64,000 bases of DNA from Utricularia gibba. Its lineage: Eukaryota; Streptophyta; Magnoliopsida; Lamiales; Lentibulariaceae. Each line of letters opens with the position of its first letter. Within the stretch, counting starts at the first letter, position 1. Of the stretch, positions 11,535 to 20,954 are shown one piece after another. A program made the position numbers and the translations under genes. The notes below the pieces were generated by a model, which was not told the origin of the DNA, made no database searches, and saw only the letters and a program-made list of their open reading frames with translations. The DNA is taken from contig NEEC01000017.1 of the NCBI GenBank assembly GCA_002189035.1, forward strand, positions 744,001 through 808,000. The letters run 5' to 3'.

Positions 11535-12225
11535 TGTTAAGTGTTATTCTCTACATATTTATTATGTATTATTATATATTAATTTAAGATTAAATTGCTT
11601 AAATTATTATTTAAATTAATAAGTATTTTATTTTATTAAAAATTCCCTTTTTTATTATTTATATGTATTTATGTGTTGTTTTTCTATACTTTTGCCCCAA
11701 ATTATCAAGAAGCAATCGTAGAGTATTGTAAGGGACAACAGACTGACATTTTGTGAAGTGCACATGATGTAGAGCCATATTAGATGGGAGACTGATACTA
11801 CTCAGAGCCCATAACTTACGACATGTCAGAATTTGCATTAATAATTGGATGCTTATTTATATGAATAGAAAAATTGGTTGCACACGTAAGATAGAAAGAA
11901 TGATGGAAAGAGAAAAAAGTAAGTTAATGCACAAGGAAGTAAATGAAAGCAAACTTTTAACACTTTGGATCGGACTTTCTTTTGATTCTTGCATTTGAAT
12001 ATTGGTTCTTCCTTTCCACCATAGTGAAGAAAAATACTTTATTTTTCGTAATTTCAATCTCTGTTTTTATGATCATTTGTAGTTGAACTTTCTTAGTTTT
12101 CGAGAACAGATGAAATTTTCTTCAATGTCTTGAACACAAATCTAGATTCTTTTCTAAATTTCTATCATATTTTACATATTTTCATGTGTCATATTGCAAT
12201 TTTTGTGTAATGTTTCACGATCCTT
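11535..12225. repeat. Truncated LTR of family S
   Basis: It starts TGTTAAGTGTTATTCTC and follows the solo LTR at 38300-39590 through several matching blocks, including ACGTAAGATAGAAAGAATGA versus CGCAAGATAGAAGGAATGA, and the leader-like stretch around 12060-12150. Homology fades near 12225, so only about the first half of the ~1.3-kb repeat remains. It is more diverged than the two solo copies. Confidence 0.8.
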
Positions 12226-12367
12226 GCTATTTATTAAAATATTTTTTGAGTCAATATCATATTGTAAATTCTCTCCATAATTTGATTATGTGCTAAATGT
12301 TTGAAAATTTTGAATTGTACCAGTTACATGTTCATATCTAATCCTGATTATGGGTCAACCAGAGACA

Positions 12368-12468
12368 ACCTGTACCCGCGATGAGTAACCTCCCTGACCC
12401 GCCGACCCATACTCGGCGGGTCTAACTCGCGACCCGCCGGGGTCCGACCCGTGCCCATGCGTACAGGT
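12368..12468. repeat. GC-rich fold-back sequence upstream of LCNP
   Basis: A perfect 10-bp stem GACCCGCCGA / TCGGCGGGTC (12396-12405 and 12413-12422, 7-nt loop) lies inside an outer pair ACCTGTAC / GTACAGGT (12368-12375 and 12461-12468). The block is rich in ACCCG/GGGTC and contrasts with its AT-rich surroundings. ACCCG-rich termini occur in some plant hAT-type miniature elements, so this may be a MITE remnant. Confidence 0.55.
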
Positions 12469-12652
12469 AACCCAACCGTTTTCTTCCTAGCTCAGTTGCC
12501 GCCATATATGTAATAAAAAAAATAAAAAAAAAACAAGTTGGATGTCGATCTGTCCATTGCGCGTGGATTTGGACGGATAAGAACTTGAATCTTGATCTGG
12601 GTTTTCGAGTTGTGAGGGGGAACGGATATTTCCGGTGGGCCAAGTTCGGAAA

Positions 12653-14152
12653 ATGGCTTATCTTGTGTCGGCGCAGTCGCCGCCCGTACTGGTGCAATCG
12701 AGAAACACGTTTCTGCCCAGGTTTCTGTTCAAGTTTCCAATGTCTTCTCCAGAAATATTCAATTTGATGCTAACACAACTCAGTTGCTCGTTTTGGGTGC
12801 GTTAGTTTCAGGGTCATAGTTTTTAGATTCTGTAATGCTACTGTTTGTTGTGTTGAAATTTCCCTTTTTAAGTGTTACTGACTAGTTTGTCTTGTAATCT
12901 AGGATTGTCTCTGGGAAGGAAGCGTGCAACATGGCCATAGATCAATCATCATCCCTGAAATGTGGTCTGAAACAGACTGTAGCAAGTTTTGCAGCATCCG
13001 TCCTGCTGCTGTCTCAGATGAATCTGGTTAGAGTCATTTCATCTGGTACATCAAGCTTATCTTCAATTCAACACCAAGAGCTGTAAGGAACTCCTGTGTG
13101 ATGTCAGTAGTTTATGATCGCTGCTTCATAAGCTTTTTCAATTGGAGTGTGTGGAATGAAAATCTGGATTGCTGAAGTAGTTCAGTTGGAGTGTTCATTT
13201 TCCCCAACCTGATATCTCTCTCATTCCTCTTGCTGATGGGTCAGGCGAAAGCAGCAGATTTTGTTCCAGGAGACATTACCAGGATTGCTGCCGGTGTCAC
13301 TGGTGATAGGATTATTCTTCCTTCAGAGGATGATCAAGGAAACAAGAGCGCCTTGTTAATGATGAGTGGAATGAGCGTGAAGAACTTCGATCCAACGAGA
13401 TACGCTGGACGATGGTTCGAAGTAGCTTCTATGAAACGTGGATTTGCCGGTCAAGGCCAAGAAGACTGCCACTGCACTCAGGTAGTCAGAAAAACAAAAA
13501 ACACTTGGTGTTCCAACTGATTCTGTTCCAGCTTCGAAGCAACAAATTTAATGAATCTCATGTTACTTGTATGCAATTGCAGGGCGTGTATACATTTGAC
13601 ATTGATAAACGGGCAATTCAAGTGGACACATTCTGCGTCCATGGAGGGCCTGATGGATATATCACAGGGATAAGGGGAAGGGTTCAATGCCTTTCCGAAG
13701 CAGAGACACTAAGCACAGAAACTGCTTTGGAAAAGCAGGAAATGATCAAGGAGAAGTGCTTTCTCCGTTTCCCTACTCTGCCTTTCATCCCTAAAGAGCC
13801 CTATGATGTTATAGCAACGGATTATGATAACTATGCACTCGTCTCTGGAGCCAAAGACAGGAGCTTTATACAGATATACTCAAGAACACCGAATCCCGGC
13901 CCGGAATTCATCAGCAAGTACAAGCTGGTTTTAGCGGATTTCGGGTATGATTCGGCCAAGATTAAGGACACCCACAAAGACTGCGAGGTGATGTCCAACA
14001 GTCAGCTTGCAGCGATGATGTCCATCTCAGGAATGCAGCAAGCTCTCAACAATCAGTTCCCTGATCTTGCACTCAGTTCTCCCCTCGAGCTCAATCCCTT
14101 TACAAGCGTATTCGACACCCTGAAGAAGCTCCTGGAGCTCTACTTCAAGTAG
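12653..14152 (+). CDS. LCNP: Chloroplastic lipocalin
   Basis: Thylakoid-lumen lipocalin (CHL/LCNP) that protects chloroplast lipids from oxidation. The best model has four exons: 12653-12720, 12903-13026, 13245-13481 and 13583-14152, giving 332 residues; the Arabidopsis protein is about 350. Exons 3 and 4 are secure. The lipocalin motif GRWFEVAS falls at about residues 118-125, preceded by SVKNFDPTRY and followed by a Cys-rich GQEDCHCTQ. Exon 4 contains KCFLRFPTLPFIPKEPYDV and ends in a conserved LKKLLELYFK-type tail. The N-terminus has transit-peptide character plus a hydrophobic lumen-type signal (VASFAASVLLLSQ) before AKAADF. The exon 1 donor at 12721 was chosen because it alone keeps frame; it is less certain. 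A fold-back repeat lies about 200 bp upstream. Confidence 0.9.
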
Positions 14153-14847
14153 TAATGCATCAGTTTCAGATGCACATTTGTGAATGACATCTGAAACATG
14201 ATGGATCCCTTGTTTGCTGTGTTGTAATCCACTGATCCTCTTCAATCCCTCACACTGTATCTCTGCAAGTATTTCAAAGCATCTGTCAAGTTTCACAGGA
14301 AAAAACCAACATGAGGAAAGAGCACTTCCGATGGATTGTTGAAGAGTGATATATCTCATAAATGTGATGTGTCCGAGGACCATTCCACGAACAAGTAAAA
14401 AGATATCACTCCAACAAAGGGAATTTACTCTGCCGGATATTCTATCCTGTTGCCTTCAGATAAGGAAAGCAGAAGGGCCAACTCCACTCGGTTCAAACTT
14501 TGAACAGTTGGATACATCACCATCTGTCTTGATTCTCGTGTCTCTCATCAAACAGCTTAGCGCATAATGGAATAATAAAAACCATAGTGACTAGAAACTC
14601 TGAATGAACACCGGAGCTGGTTATCGAATCTGATGGTTGTAGGGATCAGCCAATGTGTTATGTAGACATTTCACCACCAATTTGCCACACATTGAAACAA
14701 CAAGAGTAGTTAGGAGATGTTTAAAGAAAGGAAGAAACTTTAAATCGTCTTGAATGCGGGCACATGAAAGAGGTGACCACATGAGCATATAACAGTGCTA
14801 CTAAGCCTACCTAAGGCTGCTACAGATTTGTGAAAGGCCAAGGCGAA

Positions 14848-15243
14848 ATGCTTCACCAACCAAAGACAAAGGAAGGATCTTCGTTCTCAACAAGGATGAA
14901 GGATGTCTGGGAGGTCTACCACGGCGTCCTGGCCAGAAACCCAGACATGAGATCGTGTCAGCTGGCCGCCATTGGAACCAGAGGCACAGTGGGATCACTC
15001 ATCACTCAAGAAATCGCCTTCTTCAACCGCCTCGATGTTAGTAGATGCAACAAGCAGATGCAGAAGAGAAAAGGAGAGTTCTGTGACGCCAAGCTTGCAC
15101 CAGTGTGCGCCATCCCTGTAAAGAAGAAGTGGGAGGCAAGAGGATTCATACCGAGCATATGTTCCACGGTGGAGATAGCGAATGAGGTATCAAGTCTCAA
15201 TTACAGAAGCTTGAAAGCTGATATAAAGAGCTTGAGTACATAG
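14848..15243 (+). CDS. Small plant protein of unknown function
   Basis: A 131-codon uninterrupted frame from the first ATG at 14848. The product is basic and Cys-containing, with an internal segment AIGTRGTVGSLITQEIAFF followed by a helix-forming basic stretch (CNKQMQKRKGEFC). The RGTVGSL-x-x-x-E-I-x-x-F pattern recalls a family of small uncharacterised plant proteins, but I cannot name it. No signal peptide or membrane segment is visible. Base composition matches the neighbouring genes rather than the transposons. It lies downstream of LCNP on the same strand and converges on FAD4. Confidence 0.6.
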   Translation: MLHQPKTKEGSSFSTRMKDVWEVYHGVLARNPDMRSCQLAAIGTRGTVGSLITQEIAFFNRLDVSRCNKQMQKRKGEFCDAKLAPVCAIPVKKKWEARGFIPSICSTVEIANEVSSLNYRSLKADIKSLST

Positions 15244-15522
15244 ACCAGTGCTGCCTGTTTTCGGTTTTAGAATTGCTTTTGCACCACCTCTCTCGTTTGC
15301 ACTAGCCAAAGAACATCCCTTTCTCTGATAAAGGTTCAATTTCCTTAGCTTCCATCAACACTTGATGATCCCAAATAAAGATTTAATATTTTACAAGGAA
15401 AAGCAGAGAATTTTATAGGAAACAAGGCTGCTCTGCTTCATTTGCCAACATGAAATGTATCATTGAATTGTATAAATATGATGATTTAATAAGAAAATGT
15501 AATGTATAAATTGAGAAAGATC

Positions 15523-16419
15523 TTAGTTTTCATTTACGCCGAGGATCTCCGTTTCCTCGGTCCAGTCGGAGTTTGGAGGGCTCCATGAGCGTGGCCTTAC
15601 TCCGAGCCTGAAAAAGATGGCCATTTCCATGGCCTCGAAGAATCTGAAATCATCCAAAAAGTCGTTCCATACGCCGCTAACGATACAGTAATTGTTGTTG
15701 AACGGCGCACGGTGGTGGGCTGCGTGTTGGCTGCGTGAGACGAGCACCCCGGCGTCCTGGAGCGCCGCCACGACCGCTGGCAAACGGCTTTTCGGGGTAT
15801 GGGCCCACGCGTGGAACTGTTGGCTGAACATGATGCAGCCGGAGCAAATCCCGACGAACCCCAACCACACGCCGTCGTGACAGAGGAAGTTGATAGGGAG
15901 AACAGAGAAGGTTACGGCTCGCGCCAGCGCGTGCAAATTGTTAGCAAACTGGCGGCGCGTGATAACCCAGGGCCATTTATGGTGACCCTGAAACGCTTCA
16001 ATTTGGGTGCCGACGACCGGCGTCTCAGCGCCGCCATAATTGTCGATCGCCCAATGGTAGACACCGGAACCCAAATCGGCGAGCACGTAGCCGATGTAGC
16101 CGGCGAGGATTGTTTCAGCCCAGACGCTAGAAGCAAATGCTCCATTGATGGACTCCGTGAGAGACATCAGCACGGTGCCGCAGCCACCGGCGACCCACGC
16201 CCTGTGTGACCATGTCGATTTCAGGGCAGCATCATTTACCGAAGTTGTTCGGCTAGGAACGGTATAATCCAATATTATCTGATCAGAATTGGTCTTGGGG
16301 CGGCGGGGCTTGATATGTGTTACGACGGAGCAACGAATCGGCACCGTAGATCCGGGGACCCCACCAGACACCCCGGTATGGAAGCTGGAAACTTGAAGCC
16401 GCAAAGACGAGATCGCCAT
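15523..16419 (-). CDS. FAD4: Fatty acid desaturase 4, chloroplastic (palmitate delta3-trans desaturase)
   Basis: Single-exon gene, 298 residues. FAD4 introduces the unusual trans double bond at carbon 3 of palmitate in plastid phosphatidylglycerol. The His-rich motifs of the Kua/FAD4 lipid desaturase domain are intact: YHW near 121-123, QGHHKWPWVITRRQ near 144-157, HAWAH at 203-207 and QHAAHH at 231-236. At least three hydrophobic segments (about 75-95, 102-118, 170-200) fit a membrane enzyme. The first ~60 residues are Ser/Arg-rich and lack acids, as in a chloroplast transit peptide. It is slightly shorter than the Arabidopsis protein (about 320), the difference being N-terminal. GC-rich third positions contrast with flanking DNA. 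The next gene upstream, FAX-like, is on the same strand. Confidence 0.93.
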   Translation of the reverse strand: MAISSLRLQVSSFHTGVSGGVPGSTVPIRCSVVTHIKPRRPKTNSDQIILDYTVPSRTTSVNDAALKSTWSHRAWVAGGCGTVLMSLTESINGAFASSVWAETILAGYIGYVLADLGSGVYHWAIDNYGGAETPVVGTQIEAFQGHHKWPWVITRRQFANNLHALARAVTFSVLPINFLCHDGVWLGFVGICSGCIMFSQQFHAWAHTPKSRLPAVVAALQDAGVLVSRSQHAAHHRAPFNNNYCIVSGVWNDFLDDFRFFEAMEMAIFFRLGVRPRSWSPPNSDWTEETEILGVNEN

Positions 16420-16787
16420 TGAAGAAAAATGGAGGTGAGCAGGTAGTGGCCAAGAAAAGTGTGGTATAAAAAAGGTAGCCCGCAGGTGTGGTTGCCGATC
16501 TGTTCATCGCTCCACCATACAAAAAAATTGTGGCCGCCTTTCACAACGACGGCTTCACCTAGAATTTGGCCACGTCTCCTCTAAAGGTATCACCCCAAAT
16601 GAACAGTACCCAATAAGCCTGGTTGTAAAAGGCAACTCTGTCGAGGACAATCAAATCAGAAGAAAAAAACATTTGTTACAGCACTTCTGTATGAAGATGC
16701 AAACACAGTTCAAGACCAAAGATACACTTTTCCATGCTACTACAAGTTTACTTTCTCATCATCAACGCAGAAGGGCAGGGTAAAACT

Positions 16788-17706
16788 TCACTCTTTTTTT
16801 GGTCCAATGTGATTCCCTCCAGTTGCTAATTTGTAAGCATAAAAACCAGTCATGATGACGCTGCATAAGAGTAGATGATTAAGATTCAGAAAAAAAACAT
16901 GAAATCTGTAGTAATGTCAGAGACAGAGACTCCTTGTTTCGGTAATTACAGTGAACATTGACATTTGACATGGAGCATCGGTTGCCACAATAACAAATTG
17001 TTCATGTAAAGGAAGTGGGAACACATATTCGGCTATGCAGGTGTCCTTATGCTCTTACAGAGACAAGAGCAGTTACCTGAGTCCAGCAACAATGCCAGCG
17101 GGCATGATCTTTCCAGTATGCAAGTACCTCTGTCCCATAACAAATGCGAGCACGGCAGCAATAGCTGGATGCAGCAGTTTCACAAAAGAAATATAAAATT
17201 TCAGGGAGGAGAGAACTTAAAGACACAATACACATAAAAGCGAAAACCAGTTCACATCATTGGAGCTAAAAATTCGCAGTAATTAGGATTTACAGGCATG
17301 AATCGTGTTGATCCTGTAAAAGGCAAGCTTCCTTCATCAAAAAATAGAATTGAAATATGAATCAAGGCCAAGTAGGAGCACCAACAACATCAAAGATGCG
17401 TATCAAACACATCATACAGATACATCATCATAACCCACAAACAGATACGGCATTCCGGAAATCGTATCACATCAATTCAACAACACTCGCGTTACATTAA
17501 TCCCTACCCGTTTCTAGAATCAAGGCCAAGTAAGAGTTCCCCCGCTTGTGAAAAGCTTGAAGGCTAAGATACCCAGCAAGGATAAGCAGCAACCCACTTC
17601 CTGCCCCTCCGGCTAGCGATGCCGTGCTGCCTTTCGTCACATACCCGATTACGCCTCCCACCACCAGAAGAAACCCATACGGAATCGTGAAACAGAAATC
17701 ATGCAT
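16788..17706 (-). CDS. FATTY ACID EXPORT 5/6-like small membrane protein (Tmemb_14)
   Basis: Three exons, 17508-17706, 17077-17164 and 16788-16860, give a 119-residue Tmemb_14 protein. The splice sites (GTAGGG..CCAG and GTAACT..GCAG) keep phase exactly. It starts MHDFCFTIPYGFLLVVGG, the conserved FAX5/FAX6-type beginning; an ATG 12 codons upstream exists, but the family starts here. Four hydrophobic segments and the conserved VMGQRYLHTGKIMPAG are present. FAX family members move free fatty acids across membranes. FAX1-FAX4 are plastid proteins, while the short FAX5-FAX7 lack a transit peptide and are thought to act in the secretory system. It lies between FAD4 and the LPAAT gene, all on the minus strand. 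Confidence 0.92.
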
Positions 17707-18112
17707 TTTTGGAACTGGGTTATCGCAAATACGCGGAATCACAATCTACAAAGATGAAGATTCGTAAAACGCTGAATCCTTCCTTCAAAGCTCGAGCCTT
17801 TTCTTTTCCGGTGGGATCGGTCTCCTAACTAAACAAGCCACCATCATTGACCTTCAACCTGCTCCTTTAATTGAAATTACCTTATCAACCACCCCTTTCT
17901 GCCGTGTTTCAACTGAAGCTTTTCAAATTCTCGAGGGTGAAGTCGTCTTTCTCTCCACTCTAAATAATATAGAAAAACGCGTACAAAAATAATAATATAA
18001 TAAATAAATAAATAAAACGAGATAATTGACATTTTTGGTAATTCATTTATTAACATCAATAGTAACTACAGCAAGAAGAGATGAAGGCAGACAGGCAATC
18101 ATATTACAATGC

Positions 18113-18187
18113 CTGCAGGGGGGCATCGGATTCCGGCAGGAGCTACGACGGTGCTCTGCAGGGGGCTTCGGATTCCGACAGAGGGAG
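18113..18187. repeat. Imperfect ~31-bp tandem duplication around the LPAAT stop codon
   Basis: Two copies share CTGCAGGGGG, CATCGGATTCCG / CTTCGGATTCCG and CAGgAGC-like ends, at 18113-18143 and 18155-18187. The copy at 18155 encodes the last residues of LPAAT and the other lies just past the stop (18143-18145). Confidence 0.7.
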
Positions 18188-19407
18188 CGGCAGCTGACAT
18201 GGGGGCAATGCCTTGAGGTAAACATCATAAACCAGTTTCACATACTCCTCAACCTCACTAGCAGTCCAGTTATCAGTTTTGATCGGAGGGAAAAACCTAA
18301 CGGTTATCGGCGTCGGCCGGATGTGCAACCCCCCTTTACGGCAGGCACGATGTGTGCCGGTGAACACGATGGGAACGATTGGTCTGCGCGTTTGCAAGGC
18401 CAAATGGACGAACCCCTGTTCCATATCCCGCATCTGGTTTGAACCAGTGGTTTCACAGCGTCAACGCGATGATCTCAGAGGAGGAGTTTACCTTCTTAAA
18501 AGGCAGCAACCGGCCGGTTTTCGATCTGGTGCCTTCAGGGAATATGATCAACGAGAGCTGGTTCTTCACCACGGCGGCGGCAGCCTGAAACGCAAGAGGC
18601 AACTCTTTACTAGAGATTCAGCTTCAAGTGTGATTCAAAGTGAAAAGGAGCACCACCTCGTTCATGGAATGAATGGCTGCTTTTGGATTCGACCTGTCGA
18701 TTCGAAGATGGTTTGCCAGAACGTACAGCTGACCAATGAAGGGATAGAAGATGATCTGCATCCAGAAATGAAGCTCGTCTCAGCAATGATCATGGTTGCA
18801 AATTCTTCCTGTGCAGAAAGGGATCATGAAACAAACTTCCTTCTTCGCGATCCCAACTGTTCCGGTAGGCGTCAGCCACATTACCAGGAAAACATCAAGA
18901 AGAGATGCATGATTGCATATGTAGATGGCTCTCTCTTTAGAGTGTTCTGCGCCTTCTACCTTTACAGGATTCCCCAGAATCCACATCTGCACTCAGCTAT
19001 CTGAATCATTTAACTACTGAAGTTTTAACTGTTACCAAACATTTCAGAATTCACATAGCTAGGGGAACCAGAGTTGTTGCATACAGACAAAGGCAATCAA
19101 TAACAAAGAGAGCATATCCTTTTCAACACCAGAATATTCACAAGCACAAACGAATTTTCGAAACTTACCATCACTCTCCCTGTAACATGGCCATAGATGT
19201 TCCCCTGTCTGATTCTCTGGTAAGGCCACGGCAGGAGAATCACCATAACCGATGCCCAAATCAGGGTTGTCAAAGACATCCATATTAAGCACAAAACTAT
19301 TCTAATCCAGGAAATCGAAACAGAGAGCAACCCATCTCCGTCCTCAAACTCCTCAACCCCCCGCGCAGAAACACCACCCCCGTTGCAGACACTGCCGCCA
19401 CCGGCAT
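18143..19407 (-). CDS. Class-B microsomal 1-acyl-sn-glycerol-3-phosphate acyltransferase (LPAAT)
   Basis: Five exons: A 19169-19407, B 18837-18986, C 18657-18755, D 18492-18584, E 18143-18415. Exons B-E are firm. The enzyme acylates lysophosphatidic acid to phosphatidic acid in the ER. The PlsC motifs are intact: NHASLLD (NHx4D) in exon B, FPEGTRSKTGRLLPFKKG across D/E and VPIVFTGTHRA in E. The overall pattern is closest to the coconut/meadowfoam class-B LPAATs, which prefer unusual acyl groups. Exon A encodes a membrane anchor ending LPWPYQRIRQGN, but its only plausible ATG (19407) is out of frame with the anchor. A 6-G run at 19357-19362 sits at the switch, and exon A is 239 nt, one short of a multiple of three. 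A non-coding first exon may end at the donor near 19799. Confidence 0.87.
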
Positions 19408-19798
19408 GTTCAAACTTCTAAACTAAACATAACGAAAGTGAGTGGTTTACAGGAATGATTAAATCCAGGAGGGTGTCAAACAGACTAAAAAACTGTGCAG
19501 AATAAAAACTCGAAGCTGTGCTATAGAAGGAATCTTTGAAATCAATGCCAATCTTCCTGTGGGCTGAAAAGAAGAAGAGCTTTAAATGAAGTGATAAAGC
19601 TACTGCGTAGCCATAAAGAATAGTCAAAGTTTGAGATGCAACTCTCTTGTCGGAATCCATAATTTCCCAGTTTAGTACAGGCAAGTTTCTAAAAATAACC
19701 CAATTTCCTGGGCGAAAATAAAAAAGAAGAGAAAAAGTACAGAGTTCCAACTTCCGGAACTGGAGCCGCAAATCCAAACAGACGACAGAGGAGTTACC

Positions 19799-19880
19799 TG
19801 GGTTGGGTTCGAGACGGAGGCTGAGGAAAGGACTGGGACCAGAGAGCAACCACAGCGGGAGTCCGCTCAGACAACTTTAG
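19799..19880 (-). other. Possible 5' non-coding exon of the LPAAT gene
   Basis: Minus-strand sequence without an ATG ends CCCAACCCAG before GTAACT, a strong donor. An acceptor-like TTTAG precedes exon A at about 19414. No coding potential was found in the interval 19414-19798, which is most simply a 5'UTR intron. Confidence 0.4.
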
Positions 19881-19899
19881 AAAAAACGAATATTCTTTT

Positions 19900-20950
19900 T
19901 TCATATTTATCTTATAAACAAAACAGTAACGCGATTATGATTTTTAATTTTTAATTAATTTCTATAATATTTAAAAAACAGTATCATGTCAAATGAACAT
20001 AAATTATTAACAATATATACTGAATCAAATTCAAAAAAATCGTGATTAAATCATTTTAAAGTATAAACTCTTTATGTTTATAATTTTCTAGATATTTAAC
20101 ACACTAAATTTTCAAAACAAAAAATACTTCCAACATAATAAAATTTTATTTTGTGTAATTTTATAAAAATAATGAACATTTCTAAATATTGATTTTTTAA
20201 GTAGAAATCATTCATAATTTAATGTTCATATTTAATAATAAAATTAATTTCAATATAACTTTTCAATCACTTAAGATGAATTTGATAATTTGTTTAAAAT
20301 TTTAATTATACAATTTAAAATAAACAGAAATATCTTATTGAAATGTATTTAATGAATACATTAAAATTGATTAATAAATGGGATTTTACGATTATTCGTT
20401 TCCAATATTACAATAATGATTCTTAATATTTTAAATTTTATCTCACTGTATTAAAATAATGAAAAAATGAATCCATATTATTTAAACATAATTTATAATA
20501 TTTTAATAGTTAAAATTTGATATAAATAATTTTATTATTTAAAATAATTAAACTAATTAATTTTTAGTTATTTAAAAATTTGATAAATTTAATCTTCAAC
20601 TGATTGTACAAAATTTTTAAATAATACTAATTATACTCATAATTCATATAATAGAAGATTAAAAAGATCTAATATATAAAATTTTAAAAATTAATTATTA
20701 ATTGTATATTAAATTTTGAAACAAATTATACTGAATACATAAAATTATGATAATAAAAATAAACTACACCATTTTATATTAAAAATAATTATTAATTTTG
20801 ATAAAATATTAAACTTTGAAATTTATATACACATAAAACATAATTTTGAATTTATCTAAAACTTAATCGAACACTATTTACCAAATATCCTCTTAATATT
20901 CATCATAACTTGATAATTTTCTATTTATATTTTTTTACCTTAATCTAAAA
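19900..20950. other. Very AT-rich intergenic DNA
   Basis: Homopolymer-rich A/T sequence with no coding frame or recognisable repeat unit. It separates the lipid-gene island from the copia C relic. Confidence 0.6.
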
Positions 20951-20954
20951 CCAT

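Noticed and set aside
12585-12767. Alternative LCNP start at 12585
   Set aside because: The frame stops at 12767 and does not splice in phase to exon 2.
13191-13520. A 109-codon plus-strand frame starting MFIFPNLISLSF in the LCNP gene
   Set aside because: Its first part reads through intron 2, and the true exon starts at 13245 after TCAG.
15799-16209. 136-codon plus-strand frame opposite FAD4
   Set aside because: Shadow frame of the GC-rich FAD4 coding sequence; no domain.
18279-19004. 241-codon plus-strand frame across the LPAAT gene
   Set aside because: Antisense shadow that runs over exons and introns; the LPAAT motifs are on the minus strand.
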